A DNA stretch of 64,000 nt from Acanthococcus lagerstroemiae (GCA_031841125.1 CM063110.1:33557214-33621213), one strand, 5' to 3'; shown: positions 12,840-25,015, numbered from the stretch's first letter. The notes: generated by a model from the letters alone, not told the origin. Numbers and translations are program-made.

Positions 12840-15100
12840 CTAGTAAAGTTACAGGAAGTGATGGAAACTTCGAAGTTTGTTTTCTCAGAATTATGATTTT
12901 ACTAGATACGCCAGAAGAGAGTTACAGCCGCTGTGCATAGTATAGATTACTTTTTAAGAATTCTTTCCCTGTGATATTATATTCCTGAGAGGTATTAGAT
13001 TTCATCCTCCAGCTTAATTAGGCCTCAGAAATAATAATTATTAGTGTCTCAGAAGGACCTAAAGTTTGAAAAATGTTCAAAACGGTCTGCTGAAAAAAAA
13101 GAGTTTTTGACAGTTAGCTCAATTGTGCGTGAGACCATCGTATAGTCAGTTTTTATTTATTTCTTTACTTAAATGACAGACTGGGCTATATCCGCAGTCA
13201 TTATGCAAAAACATTGCAGCTCATTTGATCAAGTTATTATCTTCTGAAAATGAAATCAAGCAGGTACATAGTTCATCCATCGGATACAGGCTCAGGTTGT
13301 TATTTAAGTCAAAAAATCAAAACTGACCACGGTTGTTTTCACTATTAGGATTTCAGTTCCCTTCTGCCTGTCACTCGTCTCAATTATTGTGACAATGATT
13401 GACGATTTTCTAGAAGAGAATAAACCAGTTTTCTTTCTCCGAATTGAAGAAAAACGGGCGTCCGGCTTACTAGCCGGGTCGTATAATGTTTCTTGATAGC
13501 GGCCCCTCATTCTTACAGTTTCGTTCCTTGAAACTGGGGGAGAGGCAAAATGATACCACCAAAATGATACCACTGCCTCTCCAGCTTCATATTATGTGGA
13601 GACAAGTGCACCCCTGCTCTCAGCTCCGGCTCCGCTGGCACGATCTATCAGTTTCATTCTCGAATACATCGGTGTTTTGAGGCGGGAAGTCAGACCCTCC
13701 TGTCGAAAATATTTTCGGCTATGTTGGGTACGCGAGCTCACTCTATCAGTCATGTCGATTAGCAGGAATATTAGCAACGGCTTCACGCGCTCGGCCAATA
13801 TATTATCATCTTATTCTGTCGCCTCTGTCTCAAGCGGGGCGCTGGCTGGCGTCACGTTTCCGTTTTACTCCTCGTTCACTCCGAGTCGTTATTTTGAATT
13901 CAATCTACATTTAGCGAATTTCACCCTCTCCATGTTTGTCGTCCCGTTTGAGAAATGGGTGGCCGGAGAAGCCGAAAGTAAATGAAAAATAAGATAAATG
14001 TACTTCTACGGTTTCGTATAGAAACTTCTCGTACCGGTAGCTATACACTTCGTAATGCCGACATACCTCTGCTTCCTGTTTACTCGCCAGCCCACTGAAG
14101 GAGGAAGGAGAGGATGGAAGGAGTATGAGTGAGAGAGATAGCGAGTGGAGCAGAAGGGGAAAAAGGCCCTACTCTCCGTTTGGTAATTTTGTCAAGTCTG
14201 AAGAAAGTGCAAGAGGCCAAGACGTTAGTCAAACGATTAGGACGATACAGCATTGCTAAAACAAAGGTATTAATTAAAGAACGTTTCGAAAGTGAGAATA
14301 TATTCTCCGACGTGTACAGTCTGCGACGCAGGGTCGCAGCCTCCTCGACCGCGCCCCCCTGCGGTGTTTCCCCAAAGGAACATCAAAAACAAAGAGGTTA
14401 ACGGAGTAACGAAGTTTTATTGTCGGCACAGCGGTCCCCATCTGTCGGATGTCTTTAATTTAATGTTTTAACAAGACTTCTTAAACATCGTGAACGGAAG
14501 ATGCTGCGTACCTTTCTCGCGTCGAACGAACTATACACCTTCTACCCCCCCGCACATGTGTATAGGAAAAGTTCATTTGTCTTTTCGCCCTAATACAAAT
14601 GGAAATCGATTCGAGTCGTTTACTGTCAGGCAACCCAGTGGTGGTGGCGGCGGCGGAGGTGCCATTCGGTTTCCTTATTCTTAAGCAGGGCGTAATTCAA
14701 GAGTACACCGTTTTTGTCTGTCCGCGTTAGTGACTCGGAAAATTGTCTCTAATCCGCGTCCTGTTTTCGAGTCTTCGTCGCATCATCTCCTGCCCCCTTC
14801 CGCCCCGTCCATTCGTCGCTCTCACCGTTCACACCGCGAAATCGGAATATCATTTTTCGCGGGAATCCCCCCCCCCTCCCATTTTCAAATCCTTTTTAAC
14901 CTCGGAACAAATTTACTGATAATGAATTTCGATTTTCTGTACTCGTATCTTAAAGAACATCTTACGCCAGAATATCACTGGTAGGGTGTTTTACAAATTA
15001 GCTCCTCCCCCTTCAGGTTTTCATCGCCTGGTCGAATGATACGAGACGGGAAATGATCTCGAAACCAGTATTGCCCACACTGGCGATTTTAAAACTTGCC
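12840..15100. other. unassigned stretch, partly CpG-rich
   Basis: 13430-14400 and 14480-14900 are GC-richer than their surroundings, with a 129-codon frame at 13596-13985 that has no recognisable domain, and a short GGT/GGC run at 14637-14658. This could be host non-coding or regulatory sequence; I see no splice-site-supported exon. Confidence 0.35.
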
Positions 15101-15104
15101 TGGC

Positions 15105-15165
15105 GAATGCAGTCGGCGACAAGGTTGGCGAATGCAGTCGGCGACAAGGTTGGCGAATTTGAATC
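15105..15165. repeat. 25-bp tandem duplication
   Basis: The unit tggcgaatgcagtcggcgac plus aaggt is present twice, followed by a third partial start (tggcgaat). Related degenerate words (tggcgac, tggcgat, tggcgca) continue on both sides from 15080 to 15190. Confidence 0.85.
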
Positions 15166-15867
15166 ATCCTTTGGCGACATAATTGGCGCATTTCCGAGAC
15201 TGGTTTATTCTCTAGTTTGGCAGTAAGTCTTTTGCTCATTTCTAGAGCTAGGAATTTTCGGCAGTAAACACTGGAAATTCGGCATTTAAAATTACAGTTT
15301 TCGGCGTTATTCGGCAGTAACGGAAAGTAAGCTTACAATATTAGAAGGAAGCCAAACTTTTAATGAAAAATTGATGTTTACAAGTAATATAACAACAAGC
15401 AGCTAGTTGTTAGAAGAGGGTCGGCTCTGGACTGGAAAATTAGAGACTAGTTCATCTGTTGAGGAGAAAGGAACTATCAGTAGTCATGTTTAAGGTCTCT
15501 CTATATGGCTGTGCGTTTAAGTTCGTCACTTTCGAGTTTAAAAATATTAGGAGAATTCGTCGCACACATGTTCAACTTGTTGTGAGTAATTCGCTACTCG
15601 CATGCCCTCGCAGCGTGCTATTTGCCCGTGGTACACATCTGTTTTTGTGATACTGTCTTTTATCAATCGAGAAAACCTACAGTATTCACGTTTTACTCTT
15701 CGTAATTCGCACCCATGTGTAGGTCCACATTCGCTCTCCACCCAGGTATAGGGTACCTATTGGATACAAATCGCTGGCGAGTTGCACGCAGCGTTTTACT
15801 CGCTCGTGTACACCCGCCTTCACAAATTGCAAAGGTAGCAAGGCGCCGCACCGCAGTGTGTGCGATG

Positions 15868-16277
15868 CAGGGATGAGAAGCTTATTGAAAAAACTTCTCT
15901 TCCGACTTCTGGCTTCCATAATTTTAAAAGGCTTCCAGCTTCCGACTTCTTTCAATTTTGTAATTTAAAAACTTCCGGCTTCTGGCTTCTGTTATTTCAA
16001 AAAACTTCCAGCTTCGGACTTCTAGCTCCCGACATTTCACTTTATTTCACCTCTAGCATAAACTTTATAGTAACGAGTTTAAGAGCTCTTTTCTTATAAA
16101 TAATGATTGACAAGTTAGGCCAAATGCTGACTCTGAGTTGGAACTTGAAAGCCAAAAAGAAGCCGATAAACAAAAGACTTCTCTTCCACCTTTTGGCTTC
16201 CGGCTTCCGGCTTCTCGATTTGAGTCAGGTTACATAAAAACTTCCGGCTTCCGCTTCCAGCTTCTTTCACATCCCTA
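15868..16277. mobile_element. hAT-like element with (cttccggcttc)-type interior
   Basis: The left end cagggatgagaagc and the right end gcttctttcacatcccta are inverted copies with a small gap. The 410 bp interior is dominated by degenerate repeats of cttccggcttct and cttccgacttct, separated by A-rich spacers. There is no coding capacity. I could not find a clean 8 bp target duplication. Assignment to hAT rests on the CAGGGATG-type terminus and on resemblance to the other word-repeat elements in this window. Confidence 0.55.
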
Positions 16278-16299
16278 CTGACGGCGCTTTTACTGCCAT

Positions 16300-16440
16300 G
16301 TTTTTTAGTGTCCTCGGAAATGATGTTGGGGGAAAAGACCTATCGGTAGTCATGTTTAAGGTCTTTTGTTTTCGAACATAAGTGCTGATAAATGAAACGT
16401 ATCCTGGTGACATTACACGCACATCTTTTCAAACTACAAA
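16300..16440 (+). repeat. dispersed repeat (catgtttaaggtc family), copy 2
   Basis: This segment (gaaatgatgt, then aaaagacctatcggtagtca, tgtttaaggtctttt, gctgataaatgaaacgta, acacgcacat) is clearly related to 29928-30050 in the same order. A shorter match (atcagtagtcatgtttaagg) lies near 15474-15495. Non-coding, family unknown. Confidence 0.6.
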
Positions 16441-16624
16441 GCTGCAGATTGCATTCACGCACTATCAAGTTATTTAGGTATCAACGCAGCAAAGATTTTC
16501 TGAAATAGACTCGCATATTTGAATGAAACCTAAAACGAATTCGTGGAGTATTTTTCATCCGCTAAAGGAAGAATTTTATTCCGATTCAAAAAACGTTTAC
16601 AATTCGAACAGACGTAACGACAAA

Positions 16625-17112
16625 TACTATCAACTTGTTAACAGCTACGCAGTTTTGAGAACACTACAAGTACATATACTTACAATATGTTGTTCATCAT
16701 AACACTTTGTAACTTAGTACAGTAGACACTCGATTATCCAGCACAATTGGGGAATGGAGACTGTCGGATAACGAAAAAGTCGGATAATACGAATGTGATA
16801 CTTTTTTTTTGATTTTTTGATGCGGTAGGCCTGAATAGTGGTAGTAGATTGATAAAGGAAGTAGGTACAGAACAGCAATGTTTGAACAAAATTTTATTAT
16901 TAAATTGCAAAATGCATACAACGTTAGTCGGTTTGTTACTGTCGGATAATACGGAGAATTGTCCGATAATAGGAGTGCCGCATAATAGGGAGAAAATTTT
17001 TACTGTCGGATAAGCCGGAGTGTCGAATAAAGAGGTGTCGGATAATCGAATGCCTACTGTATTGACAGAGAACGATCGACACATAATCTATCGCAACGTA
17101 TACATACAATTA
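16625..17112. repeat. direct repeat copy A (interrupted by MITE)
   Basis: Sequence on both sides of the element at 16720-17059 (actatcaacttgttaacagc, cgcagttttga, tcataacactttgtaact, then ttgacagagaacgatcg and cttatacatacaat-like sequence) matches 17400-17540 in order. Copy B lacks the insertion. Confidence 0.65.
16720..17059. mobile_element. Tigger/pogo-like MITE
   Basis: Left end cagtagacactcgattatcc; right end, inverted, cagtaggcattcgattatcc. TA flanks each side (16718-16719 and 17060-17061). The 340 bp interior repeats the word gtcggataa several times in an arrangement typical of pogo-derived elements (ggataatcga near both ends). It has no open transposase. The pre-insertion site is represented in the duplicated copy at about 17475. 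Confidence 0.75.
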
Positions 17113-17399
17113 TTGTATATCATTTGTTTACAAGTATTCTGAATCAAAAGCTGACAGGTAACGTCGTGATTCGTGCTCTGGTTGAAAAATTATTGAATTC
17201 TGCAAATCTTATACCGAAACCGATACTCTTTAATTCAATCAATGTGACGAATTCAGTATTCCATATGGAAAATACTTACTTCACAGAATTCGAACTCGGT
17301 TGTTTACAGAGAACGCATTTTGAACGAACTCGTCAGTCATCATATTCCTAGAAGAAAGTTTGAACTGACATTGACGTTTGTTTTTGCGACGTTCCAAAA

Positions 17400-17540
17400 T
17401 TACCACTAACACTATCAAAACTTGTTAACAAGCATGCAGTTTTGAAGACATCCAAAGTACATCTGTTCGTCATAACTTTGTTACTCAGCATTGATATAGA
17501 ATGATCGAAAGATAATCTCCGCAACTTACACATACAATCC
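17400..17540. repeat. direct repeat copy B (empty site for the MITE)
   Basis: Matches 16625-16718 followed directly by 17062-17112. At the point where copy A carries the 340 bp MITE, this copy reads ttactcagcattgatataga without interruption. Confidence 0.65.
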
Positions 17541-19255
17541 GTACTTTTTATACACTGTACAACTTAACTCAGTTCTTATGAACATGCAACTGACTAGAAA
17601 TAGAAAATACTACCTATTGAGTATCAAAAAACAGAATAATCGTCAATATAAATCAATCATCATGCCTATTTATACTCATTGGCAACAGATTACAAATTTT
17701 ACGCCATTATACACATATGGGCCTAACGGAAGCTTCACTGCTCGAAACCTAAAACAGAATACCAAAATTACGATTAATACTTTTATAATTCACATCATAT
17801 TATTCCTTGAAAACTTACACTCGGATAGGCAACATCGACACGGCATTAAATTTACGCATGTGAATTCTAGTGTTAAGAATCTACTAGTAATAAGACGAAT
17901 TTCTTACTGGATACATTCTGCTTGGCTCAATTCAAAGGAATTGTACATTTATCTAACTACGAACTACGAACCCATTTTATACAATAACAAACAGCTCACT
18001 TACCTCTTCTACATTCTTTGAAGGGTTTCTTTCAGTTTTCAAAATTTTCTTCAGTGGCACAGTACTCAGTAGTTTTCAATAACAACGCAATAAGCACAAT
18101 CACCCACCGCAGAGTAATGAAGTCAAAACGGTGATGTGATAATGGTTTCATCAACTGGTCCCGTTCGGCGCGCTCTCTTTTACTGAACTGACTATAACTT
18201 AACTCACACTCTGAAATAGCTCATTCTGACAGTGATATGATAATGGGGTCCTCTACAGGTCCAAAAAGAACTGAACTAATTCACACTGGAAAAGTAGAAA
18301 TTTCGATCGCTCGGCTTCTTAAGTAATCGACCCTAAAAATCTTTTATTGAACATCACCACTAAATGTTTCTCTATACCTATTATCCGCTGTGAAACATGT
18401 AGTTTCATGAAAGAGTGAATTATTTAAATTTTTTAAGGTTTCGAGACCTGTATTTTTCGTAAAAACTTATTCAGCTTTCGTCTGCAGACTATGTCCACGA
18501 GCACTGCGGGATTTGATAAAGGTTTGATAAACATTATGGGACACAGTCAGCAGTTGCTCGTATAGGGAAAGACCTCTCATTTCCAGTTTTCGAATTGTGA
18601 GATGGTTAAATTTCTCTTGGTGGCAATCAGTGATTTCAGGGTTTGTGTCTGGCAGATCATTGTTTTCTGTGCTATTCGGCATTTAACTACCTATAATTTC
18701 GGCATTATTTAGCAAAATAATTTTTTTTCTCTGGCCTTGTACTACCCTGATTCGTGTTCATCTTTGACTACATCCCATCTGCCCTTGAACAAACTCATTC
18801 GGCAAATGCCAGCAGATCCTAGCTCTACATCATCTCTAATTCCGTTCAGTATCATTATATTTTTTGTAGAAAAGGTATTTTCAGTAGAAACATTTTCAGC
18901 CTCTTTCTCGAGTCTTGAGTGAAAATGAAGAGTAATACCGCCCCAATATAATAATAATTTTCTGTAACGCCCTCAGTCACAGCCAGATGGCCAATTACGA
19001 CGGGAGGCATAAGAAATAAATGGAAACAGAAAAAAAAAACTTAAAAAAGAAAAAAAAACCTAAATAATTAACTAAAAAGGAACACAAAAGAAGTAAAAAA
19101 AAAAAAGGATACATATATTAAATCCGCCCATCACCCCTCAGCACCCCATGTCTCACCAAGCCCCACCAGCCCATTTCAGTCATAAGCACGGCAGTTTCAT
19201 CTGTTCTATCTTACGAGTAATATGACAGTATTGTGTAGTCTGTGGTGTAGTGTAT
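17541..19255. other. unassigned AT-rich stretch
   Basis: A 147-codon frame at 17578-18021 is the longest here, but its composition is that of AT-rich random sequence (N, I, L, Y, T) and no domain is recognised. A-rich runs occur at 19030-19110. Confidence 0.4.
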
Positions 19256-19263
19256 GTTTGCTG

Positions 19264-19437
19264 CAGTGGTGTAGTCAGACTTAGTGTAAGGGGGAGGGGT
19301 CAGTTCAGGCGAAAAAATTATACAACATCGCATGTGTAATACTTACTATTACCAGAATAAATTATAATTTTTTTTACATTTTCGGCTGATGCCGGGGAGT
19401 AGGCGATGTCAGACCCCCTTCCTGGCTTACGCCACTG
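19264..19437. mobile_element. hAT MITE
   Basis: Left end cagtggtgtagtcag and right end, inverted, cagtggcgtaagccagg. Both continue with a G-rich block (aagggggaggggtc left; gaagggggtc right inverted). The flanking 8-mers are gtttgctg (19256-19263) and gtttgttg (19438-19445), 7 of 8 identical. CAGTGGCGTA-type ends with an 8 bp duplication are diagnostic of the hAT superfamily. At 174 bp it is non-coding. Confidence 0.85.
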
Positions 19438-19488
19438 GTTTGTTGTATATTGGTATTCGATTTTCTAACACCAGAACACTCCATGACC

Positions 19489-20055
19489 TACTAATCCCAA
19501 TTTTTTTGTCTCTGGAGAGATCGATTTAAAAAAATCGATCTGCTTAAATTTATTTCGTCAAAGTTATCAATATCAGATGAAGGCGTGAATCAGTAAGGTC
19601 TCTGTGGATGAAACGAGTAGTTGGAGTATTTCGGTTATTTTTCATTATCCAAATGTTTGTGATGTGTTGCGTGAAAAGGTCCTTGAGGTGATTTGAAATA
19701 TTGAGGTGGCGAGTCCTGTAATACTCACGGGCAAAGTTCACCGAATGAAGGATGTTGACTCATAAATCCCCCCAAGATCTGGCAAATGTGTGGAAGCCAC
19801 TTCAGTTCTGTAGACTTCGACAGTAAGAGGCATCATACTCCAGAAAAAAATCCTAGGTCATCGAAAGGGGCGTTTTTACGCAACACGTCACGTTTTAGAA
19901 TAAATGGAATAAAAATAAGAAAAATGCGATCGATCTGTTGATATTAACGATCAGTTAATTTCGATTTTTCAAAGATCGGTCATATTGTGAAATCGATTGT
20001 TTTGGGGTCAGTTTCAATCGATTGATTGAGAATCGATCAAAAGTTGGGACCACTA
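19489..20055. mobile_element. hAT-like element with AATCGATT-rich interior, copy 1
   Basis: Left end tactaatcccaattttt and right end, inverted, tagtggtcccaacttttgat share about 15 of 20 positions. The flanking 8-mers ccatgacc and ttatgaac agree at 5 positions, weak support. Both subterminal zones contain gatcgatttaaaaaaatcga or caatcgattgattgag. The element resembles the one at 61292-62075 in terminus (TAGTGGT) and in its AATCGATT words. The middle (19560-19900) is unique and non-coding. Confidence 0.5.
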
Positions 20056-20094
20056 TTATGAACTGAACGGTGACTCAGAATTGAGACGAGAATA

Positions 20095-20985
20095 AAAAAA
20101 AGCGATTGCAATAGGTTCTGCTTCTTTTCCTTCCTTCGTTCGGTTTTGGGCATCGTGATCAGGTAACCGAGTCATCCAGGCTCCTCCAGTTGTCTCTGTC
20201 CTCAGCTGTCCTAGTACATGATTCCATCGTCTTGCCAGTGATTTTCCGTGTTAAATCTGTGTATCGTGTGGGTGACCTGCCGCGCGACCCGGTCCCTTCT
20301 ACTCTTCCCTGCACAGTCAGTTTCTCCAAATTGTCCCTTCTGATTACGTGACCAAGGTACCTGAGAATGTGTCTCCTGATGACTGTGGTGAGTCTGTCTT
20401 TCACACCAAGTTCTTCGTGTATCGACGCATTCGTCCTCTTCTTGGTCCACGGGATTCTCAGCATACGTCTATATATAGCAGTACATCTCGAAAGCCTCAA
20501 TTCGCTGTATGTCATCGTTTTTCACTGTCCAGCACTCTGCTGCGTACAAAAGACTGGAAAAATCAGAGACTTGATTATTTTCAGCTTGGTGTGTCTTGTG
20601 ACATCATGACTTTTCTAGATTCGACTGAGCTTTCTTACTGCTGTTTTTGCGATTGCCGCTCTTCTTCTTATTTTTCCTTTTGAGCCGCTTCTGTTGGACA
20701 TTATGGAGCCCAAGTATGTGAAGTCTTGCACTACTTCTATTCCATCCGCATCTGTGATCCCTGGTTGGTTGTCATTCGTGCGGTCGACGATCGATCATAA
20801 TTTAAGTTTTTGATTTATTTATTCTCAGGCCCGCAGCGGCATTAACTGCCTCTACTCTCTTCAGTAGTTCCCTCAGTTCCTCTATCGTTGTGGTTAGCAG
20901 AGTGGTATCGTCTGCATATCTGAGGTTAGATATTCGTTTCCCTCCTAGCGATACCCCTCCTTCCCATCCATCCAGGGCCTGTCGA
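20095..20985 (-). pseudogene. RTE-like LINE fragment, RT C-terminal half
   Basis: Minus-strand frames give the reverse transcriptase palm motif ISNLRYADDTTLL (about 20930) followed by GLRINKSKT, then, after frame breaks, MLRIPWTKKRTNASI, RRHILRYLGHVIRRD and GRVEGTGSRGRSPTRY, the conserved C-terminal region of insect APE-type endonuclease-RT elements. The 3' end runs into a purine-rich tract at about 20095 (minus). The clade label RTE-like is inferred from the C-terminal motifs. At its 5' edge it abuts an R1-like fragment without spacer. Confidence 0.82.
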
Positions 20986-21335
20986 TCGTCCACCTCGGAA
21001 CCCATACCGGTTCGCCCTCGGCGCGCCACCTCCGGAAGTGCGTCTCCAGCCTGTTTGCGATGATCCGCTCGAATATCTTGCCTACGGTATCAAACAAACA
21101 CAACAGCCAGTATGACGCTAGCCCGCCAACTGGTTTTCCTGGCTTGGGCATCAGCACCAGATGAGCTATCTTCCATTGGGCTGGGAATACTGCTTCGCGT
21201 AACGCTGCATTGAAGACTGCAGCCAGTATTCCCGGGTTCGCCTGATGGATGACGTACCACACACTGTTAGGTATTCCATCTGGTCCCGGCGCTGGGTTTA
21301 GTGGTACCCCAAAACTGGAAACCATATGTCCATGC
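20985..21335 (-). pseudogene. R1-like LINE fragment, RT N-terminal part
   Basis: The minus strand reads PLNPAPGPDGIPNSVWYVIH, then FPAQWKIAHLVLMPKPGKP, then DTVGKIFERIIANRLETHF: blocks 1-2 of an R1-clade reverse transcriptase. In place of the expected Y-R-P-L one sees SYWLLCLF, a degenerate form. After RRWRAEG a frameshift is needed to read RYGFRGGRST (about 20990-21020). It stops at the junction with the RTE-like fragment. Truncated at both ends. Confidence 0.82.
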
Positions 21336-21339
21336 TGGT

Positions 21340-23295
21340 TTGAAGATCGCTTGGTATACCAGCCGTTTGTTCGATAAGGACAGTTTGGAGTGTCTACCGA
21401 GCAACCAATGAAATTTTCTGAGCTTTAGATTCAAGAATGATCGTTTGTGTTTTACAAGAAATATGACGATTTTCCTAGCTCGATGGGGAGTATCGGTGGA
21501 TTGGGATTAGAGCAACGCTTCCGAAAGTGGTTCGCATTCCTACTGTTCGCCAAAGTCGATGAGACCATGAGACCAAATAAGTGGCGGAAATTCTGGATAG
21601 TGCGTGGCAAAATGCAGCGTTATATTGAACTCTTATTTGTGGCAGTTTGGGGCCGTTCAGCCCTCTGAGGAGGGGGCTTGAGTACTCGGATCTTTGAGTA
21701 GTAAGTCGACCAGTACTATGATCCAATCCTCTGTACCAAAATTCAGATTTCCGCGAATTTTCTCCTGGATTTATAATTGAACAGATGTGAGGTTTTTAAT
21801 GTACGAACGCGCGGGATGTGCGTTGCGTTAAAGTTTGGACGCGCGTGTCGCGCGTTAGACAGCACTCGTTTCCGTGTCCCGTCAGCGCGTGTACACGAGC
21901 ACAGACAGCTCTGAATTAACTAAGTATATTATTTTTCGAATAAGTTTTCGACGAGCTTTTTTTTCTCCTATAACAGCTGCGAACAAATAACGATTTTCAC
22001 ACCGCAGCGAGGGGAAATGCAACAACAGTTCGCATGCACCAATTTAAAGCGCTGGACCAGCGGTGAGAGGGAGCGGAGTGATGTTCGCATCTCCGCCGGT
22101 GGCGAAGAAATTGGCAGACAGAACGTTGAAAGTTTTCATGTGAACCGGAGCAAACGTACACGTCGCATCCTATTGGTAGATGTCGGTAGAAAGATCGGCT
22201 GGTAACAGCGGCAGTCGAAATCGGATTATAGAGCAGATGATCGAAATCGAAATGACCGAAGTCGAGAACATTTTTGAAACACGATTAAGTATTTCACCGT
22301 TTCTGATATTTTCTTTTGAGAAGTGACAGCGGATCCATTTACTAGGATTTTAGTTAATCTTTTTCCTCTCGGCTGGTTGCGCAGTAGATTGCTTCACGAG
22401 ACGGCTTGTTTTGCTCTTAAGGGCTAATTATCGTGTACGTCAGCTAAAATTCTTGTGGAGTCGAAAAATTCTGAGGGGTCGTTCAACTGGGTTGGAGTTC
22501 AACATTGGAATTTCCATAAGAAAGTTTGAAATTTTGCTTTAAAAAATCTTCAGATAAAGTTCAGCAGAAGAAAATAGTTCGACTAAGAAAATTATGCTTC
22601 ATATGGCATCAACAAAGTACTGCCTTAGATTTTATGAAAAACTGATCTCTGTTTCACTTTTGGGTGAAAGAGAACTATTTTCATTATTTTGTTTGTTATA
22701 TTCCTTAGTCCTTCAATGAGTAGCACTTTTTTCTCTTCTTTTTGCTATCTTTTCATTTCTGAGAAGGATTTACCTTTTGTATCCTTCCTTCAGATCCACC
22801 AAGACTCTTTAAGATTTCTTCAAGACTCTTATAGACATGTCAGAGAATTTTCAAGATTCTTCGAAACATTACACCACCTGAGGCTAAGGAGATTCCGTTA
22901 GGTCAAAAACGGAAGCGCGGACGGCCAAAGCTCGCAAGTCGTGCGCTTTTTCGTGATTAAAATTTCAAAATATAATGCTCATTTTCAGTCATAGTGCAAT
23001 GTTCCTTCTTTCCGTTAAATAATTTCTTTGTTGTGATCTCCTCATATTCATGTGCGGAAGTGTGGATTGTATTATTCGTCCGTGGAGTATTTTTTCCTCC
23101 GTTTAATATTTTCTTATACTTCTTCGTGATTTCGCCTGTTTCTTCCGAGGTGATAAATGGTAGCCTTATTTTAATAAGTATAGTTAACTGATGCGTGCCT
23201 ACCCTTGCCCAGCCCCTGGCCGAGTTGTTCAATTTGATTGAGAAAACGGAAGCGGACCGTCACAGTTGCTCGGTGCTGAAATAATACTTCTTCAT
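21340..23295. other. unassigned stretch with CpG-rich island at 21.8-22.2 kb
   Basis: 21800-22210 is locally CpG-rich (cgcgcgtgtcgcgcg near 21840, then gcgcgtgtacacgag) in an otherwise AT-rich area, upstream of a DDR exon by about 4.5 kb. A promoter or 5' non-coding exon is possible but unproven; the 62-codon frame at 22017 has no recognisable domain. The rest is featureless. Confidence 0.35.
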
Positions 23296-23682
23296 AAAAA
23301 ACAGGTGACCGCAAACGTTTATATAATTACAGGCCAATAAGCCTAGCCTCGAATATAGGTGGAACTTTTCTAAAAATTCTAAAGGAGAGGATATTTGATG
23401 TTTTAGATTTCAACTAATCAAAGGAGAAAGCGTGTTTTGGAAAGAATGTTCTACAATTGATCAACTATTTGTTGTTAACCAAGTAATCGAAAAAGCTAGA
23501 GAGTACAACATAAACTTACTATTCATCAATTACAACAAAGCGTTAAACTCGGTATTACATAGGAAAGCGTTGGAGAGGCAGGGAATTCCAATGGAGTGGA
23601 TAAAAATTATTCGAAAGTTATATATAGTGTGGAGCGGAGGCAGAAATTAGCTTGGATCGGAAGGGGAAATGGTTCAAAATAC

Positions 23683-24200
23683 ATCCCAACTCACTCCAAC
23701 CCAAAAAAAAGAGAGAATAAATGAAACTAAAGCTAAATACATCAATCTCTGGCAAGAAGAATATAACACCTCCGAAAAAGGAAGAAGAACTTATGAACTG
23801 ATACCAAACATTGAAGAAAGACTTAAAAATAAAGAACTAAAACCTAACTTCTACCTCACACAATTCCTAACAGGTCACGGAAACTTTGGCGTATATTTAA
23901 AAAAATTCAAAATCATAGAAGATGACACCTGCATAAACTGCAAAAAAAATTAACAGACACCCCAGATCACACCTTCTTGACATGTCCCGCTTTCAAAGAA
24001 ATTAGAAATAAGCACAAAATTGAAAATATAAGCAAAAACTGGTTTGAAAATCGCAACAGCATACAAATAACAATCGACTATGTAAATGAAATCATGAAAA
24101 AGAAAGAAAAATACATTAATTGAAGAACTAGTCTATCCACTGTAATAATGAAGTAAACTAAGTACACGTCATACAGTACAAAAAAAAAGTATCAAAGCCA
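23683..24200 (+). pseudogene. R1-like LINE 3' end, copy 1
   Basis: Encodes RRTYELIPNIEERLKNKE, FYLTQFLTGHGNFGVYLKK and DDTCINCKK, then after a stop and frameshift TPDHTFLTCPAF. This is the RNase H-like tail and CCHC-type zinc motif (C-x2-C-H-x4-C) at the C-terminus of R1/I-group ORF2. It is followed by an A-rich 3' tail near 24180-24215. It begins inside the C-terminal domain, so it is strongly 5' truncated. Confidence 0.8.
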
Positions 24201-24214
24201 AAAGAAAAAAAAAA

Positions 24215-25015
24215 TAGGAGTGATATCTGTGTATAGAACAGTCTCACATACTGCCACATATGTAATAGCCGGAGTGACACCAATAGACCTACAACTAAAA
24301 CAAATAAATAGAATAAAAAGAATTGAAGCGGAAGCGAGAACCAGAAAATTTACAGAAAAGCAACTAAAAGAGAAAATAAAGGAAGTAAAACAAGAAACAA
24401 ATAAAATATGGCAAGAACAATATAGCACAGAGAAGGCAGGAAGAAGAACGGCAAAACTGATTCCTCACATAGAAGAGAGACTAAAAAATAAAAATCTAAA
24501 ATCTAACTATTTCCTAACACAATACCTCACCGGACATGGTAATTTTGCAACATATCTACAGAAATACCAAATAACAGATAACAGTCGTTGTAGGGTTTGT
24601 AATAAAAAATAGGAAGATAGTCCAGATCACACTTTTATAGAATGTCAAAATTTTAATCAAATCAGAACGAAACATAATATTACAGAGAAGATCTTAGGAA
24701 AATGTTTACAAGAAAAAGAAAGCTATGTCAAAATAAACAAATTTTTGAAAGAAATATTGAAAACCAAAAAAGATATTCAGTAACACTCTGTCCAATGTAA
24801 CGCCAAAAAAAAAGAGGGGTGTAAAATGTATACGTACTATAAGCTCGTGTATAAGTAGATTGGTAAATAGATGTATTGTATAGTATACACATAAGAACTC
24901 AATCAGACCTCACCAGTGCGATAAACTGATTGTAAAAGCACTGGAGAGATCTGTTGTCTGTATAAATATGTTGTGTCAATAAATTTATTAAATAAAAAAA
25001 ATAATAATAATAAAT
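24215..25015 (+). pseudogene. R1-like LINE 3' end, copy 2
   Basis: Starts further upstream in the same domain: YRTVSHTATYVIAGVTPIDL, then RRTAKLIPHIEERLKNK, YFLTQYLTGHGNFATYLQK, CRVCNKK, one stop, and SPDHTFIECQNF. A 3' untranslated region of about 230 bp follows and ends in aataaatttattaaataaaa with AAT repeats. Protein-level similarity to copy 1 is strong but the two differ at many positions, so they are separate insertions or an old duplication. Confidence 0.82.

Noticed and set aside
13596..13985. 129-codon frame in a CpG-richer region
   Set aside because: No recognisable domain and overlapping open frames on the other strand; GC-rich sequence gives long chance frames.
15868..16277. 8 bp target duplication for the cttccggcttc element
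   Set aside because: The flanking 8-mers gtgcgatg and ctgacggc do not match.
17578..18021. 147-codon open frame on the + strand
   Set aside because: Composition matches AT-rich random sequence, no domain, no splice or promoter context.
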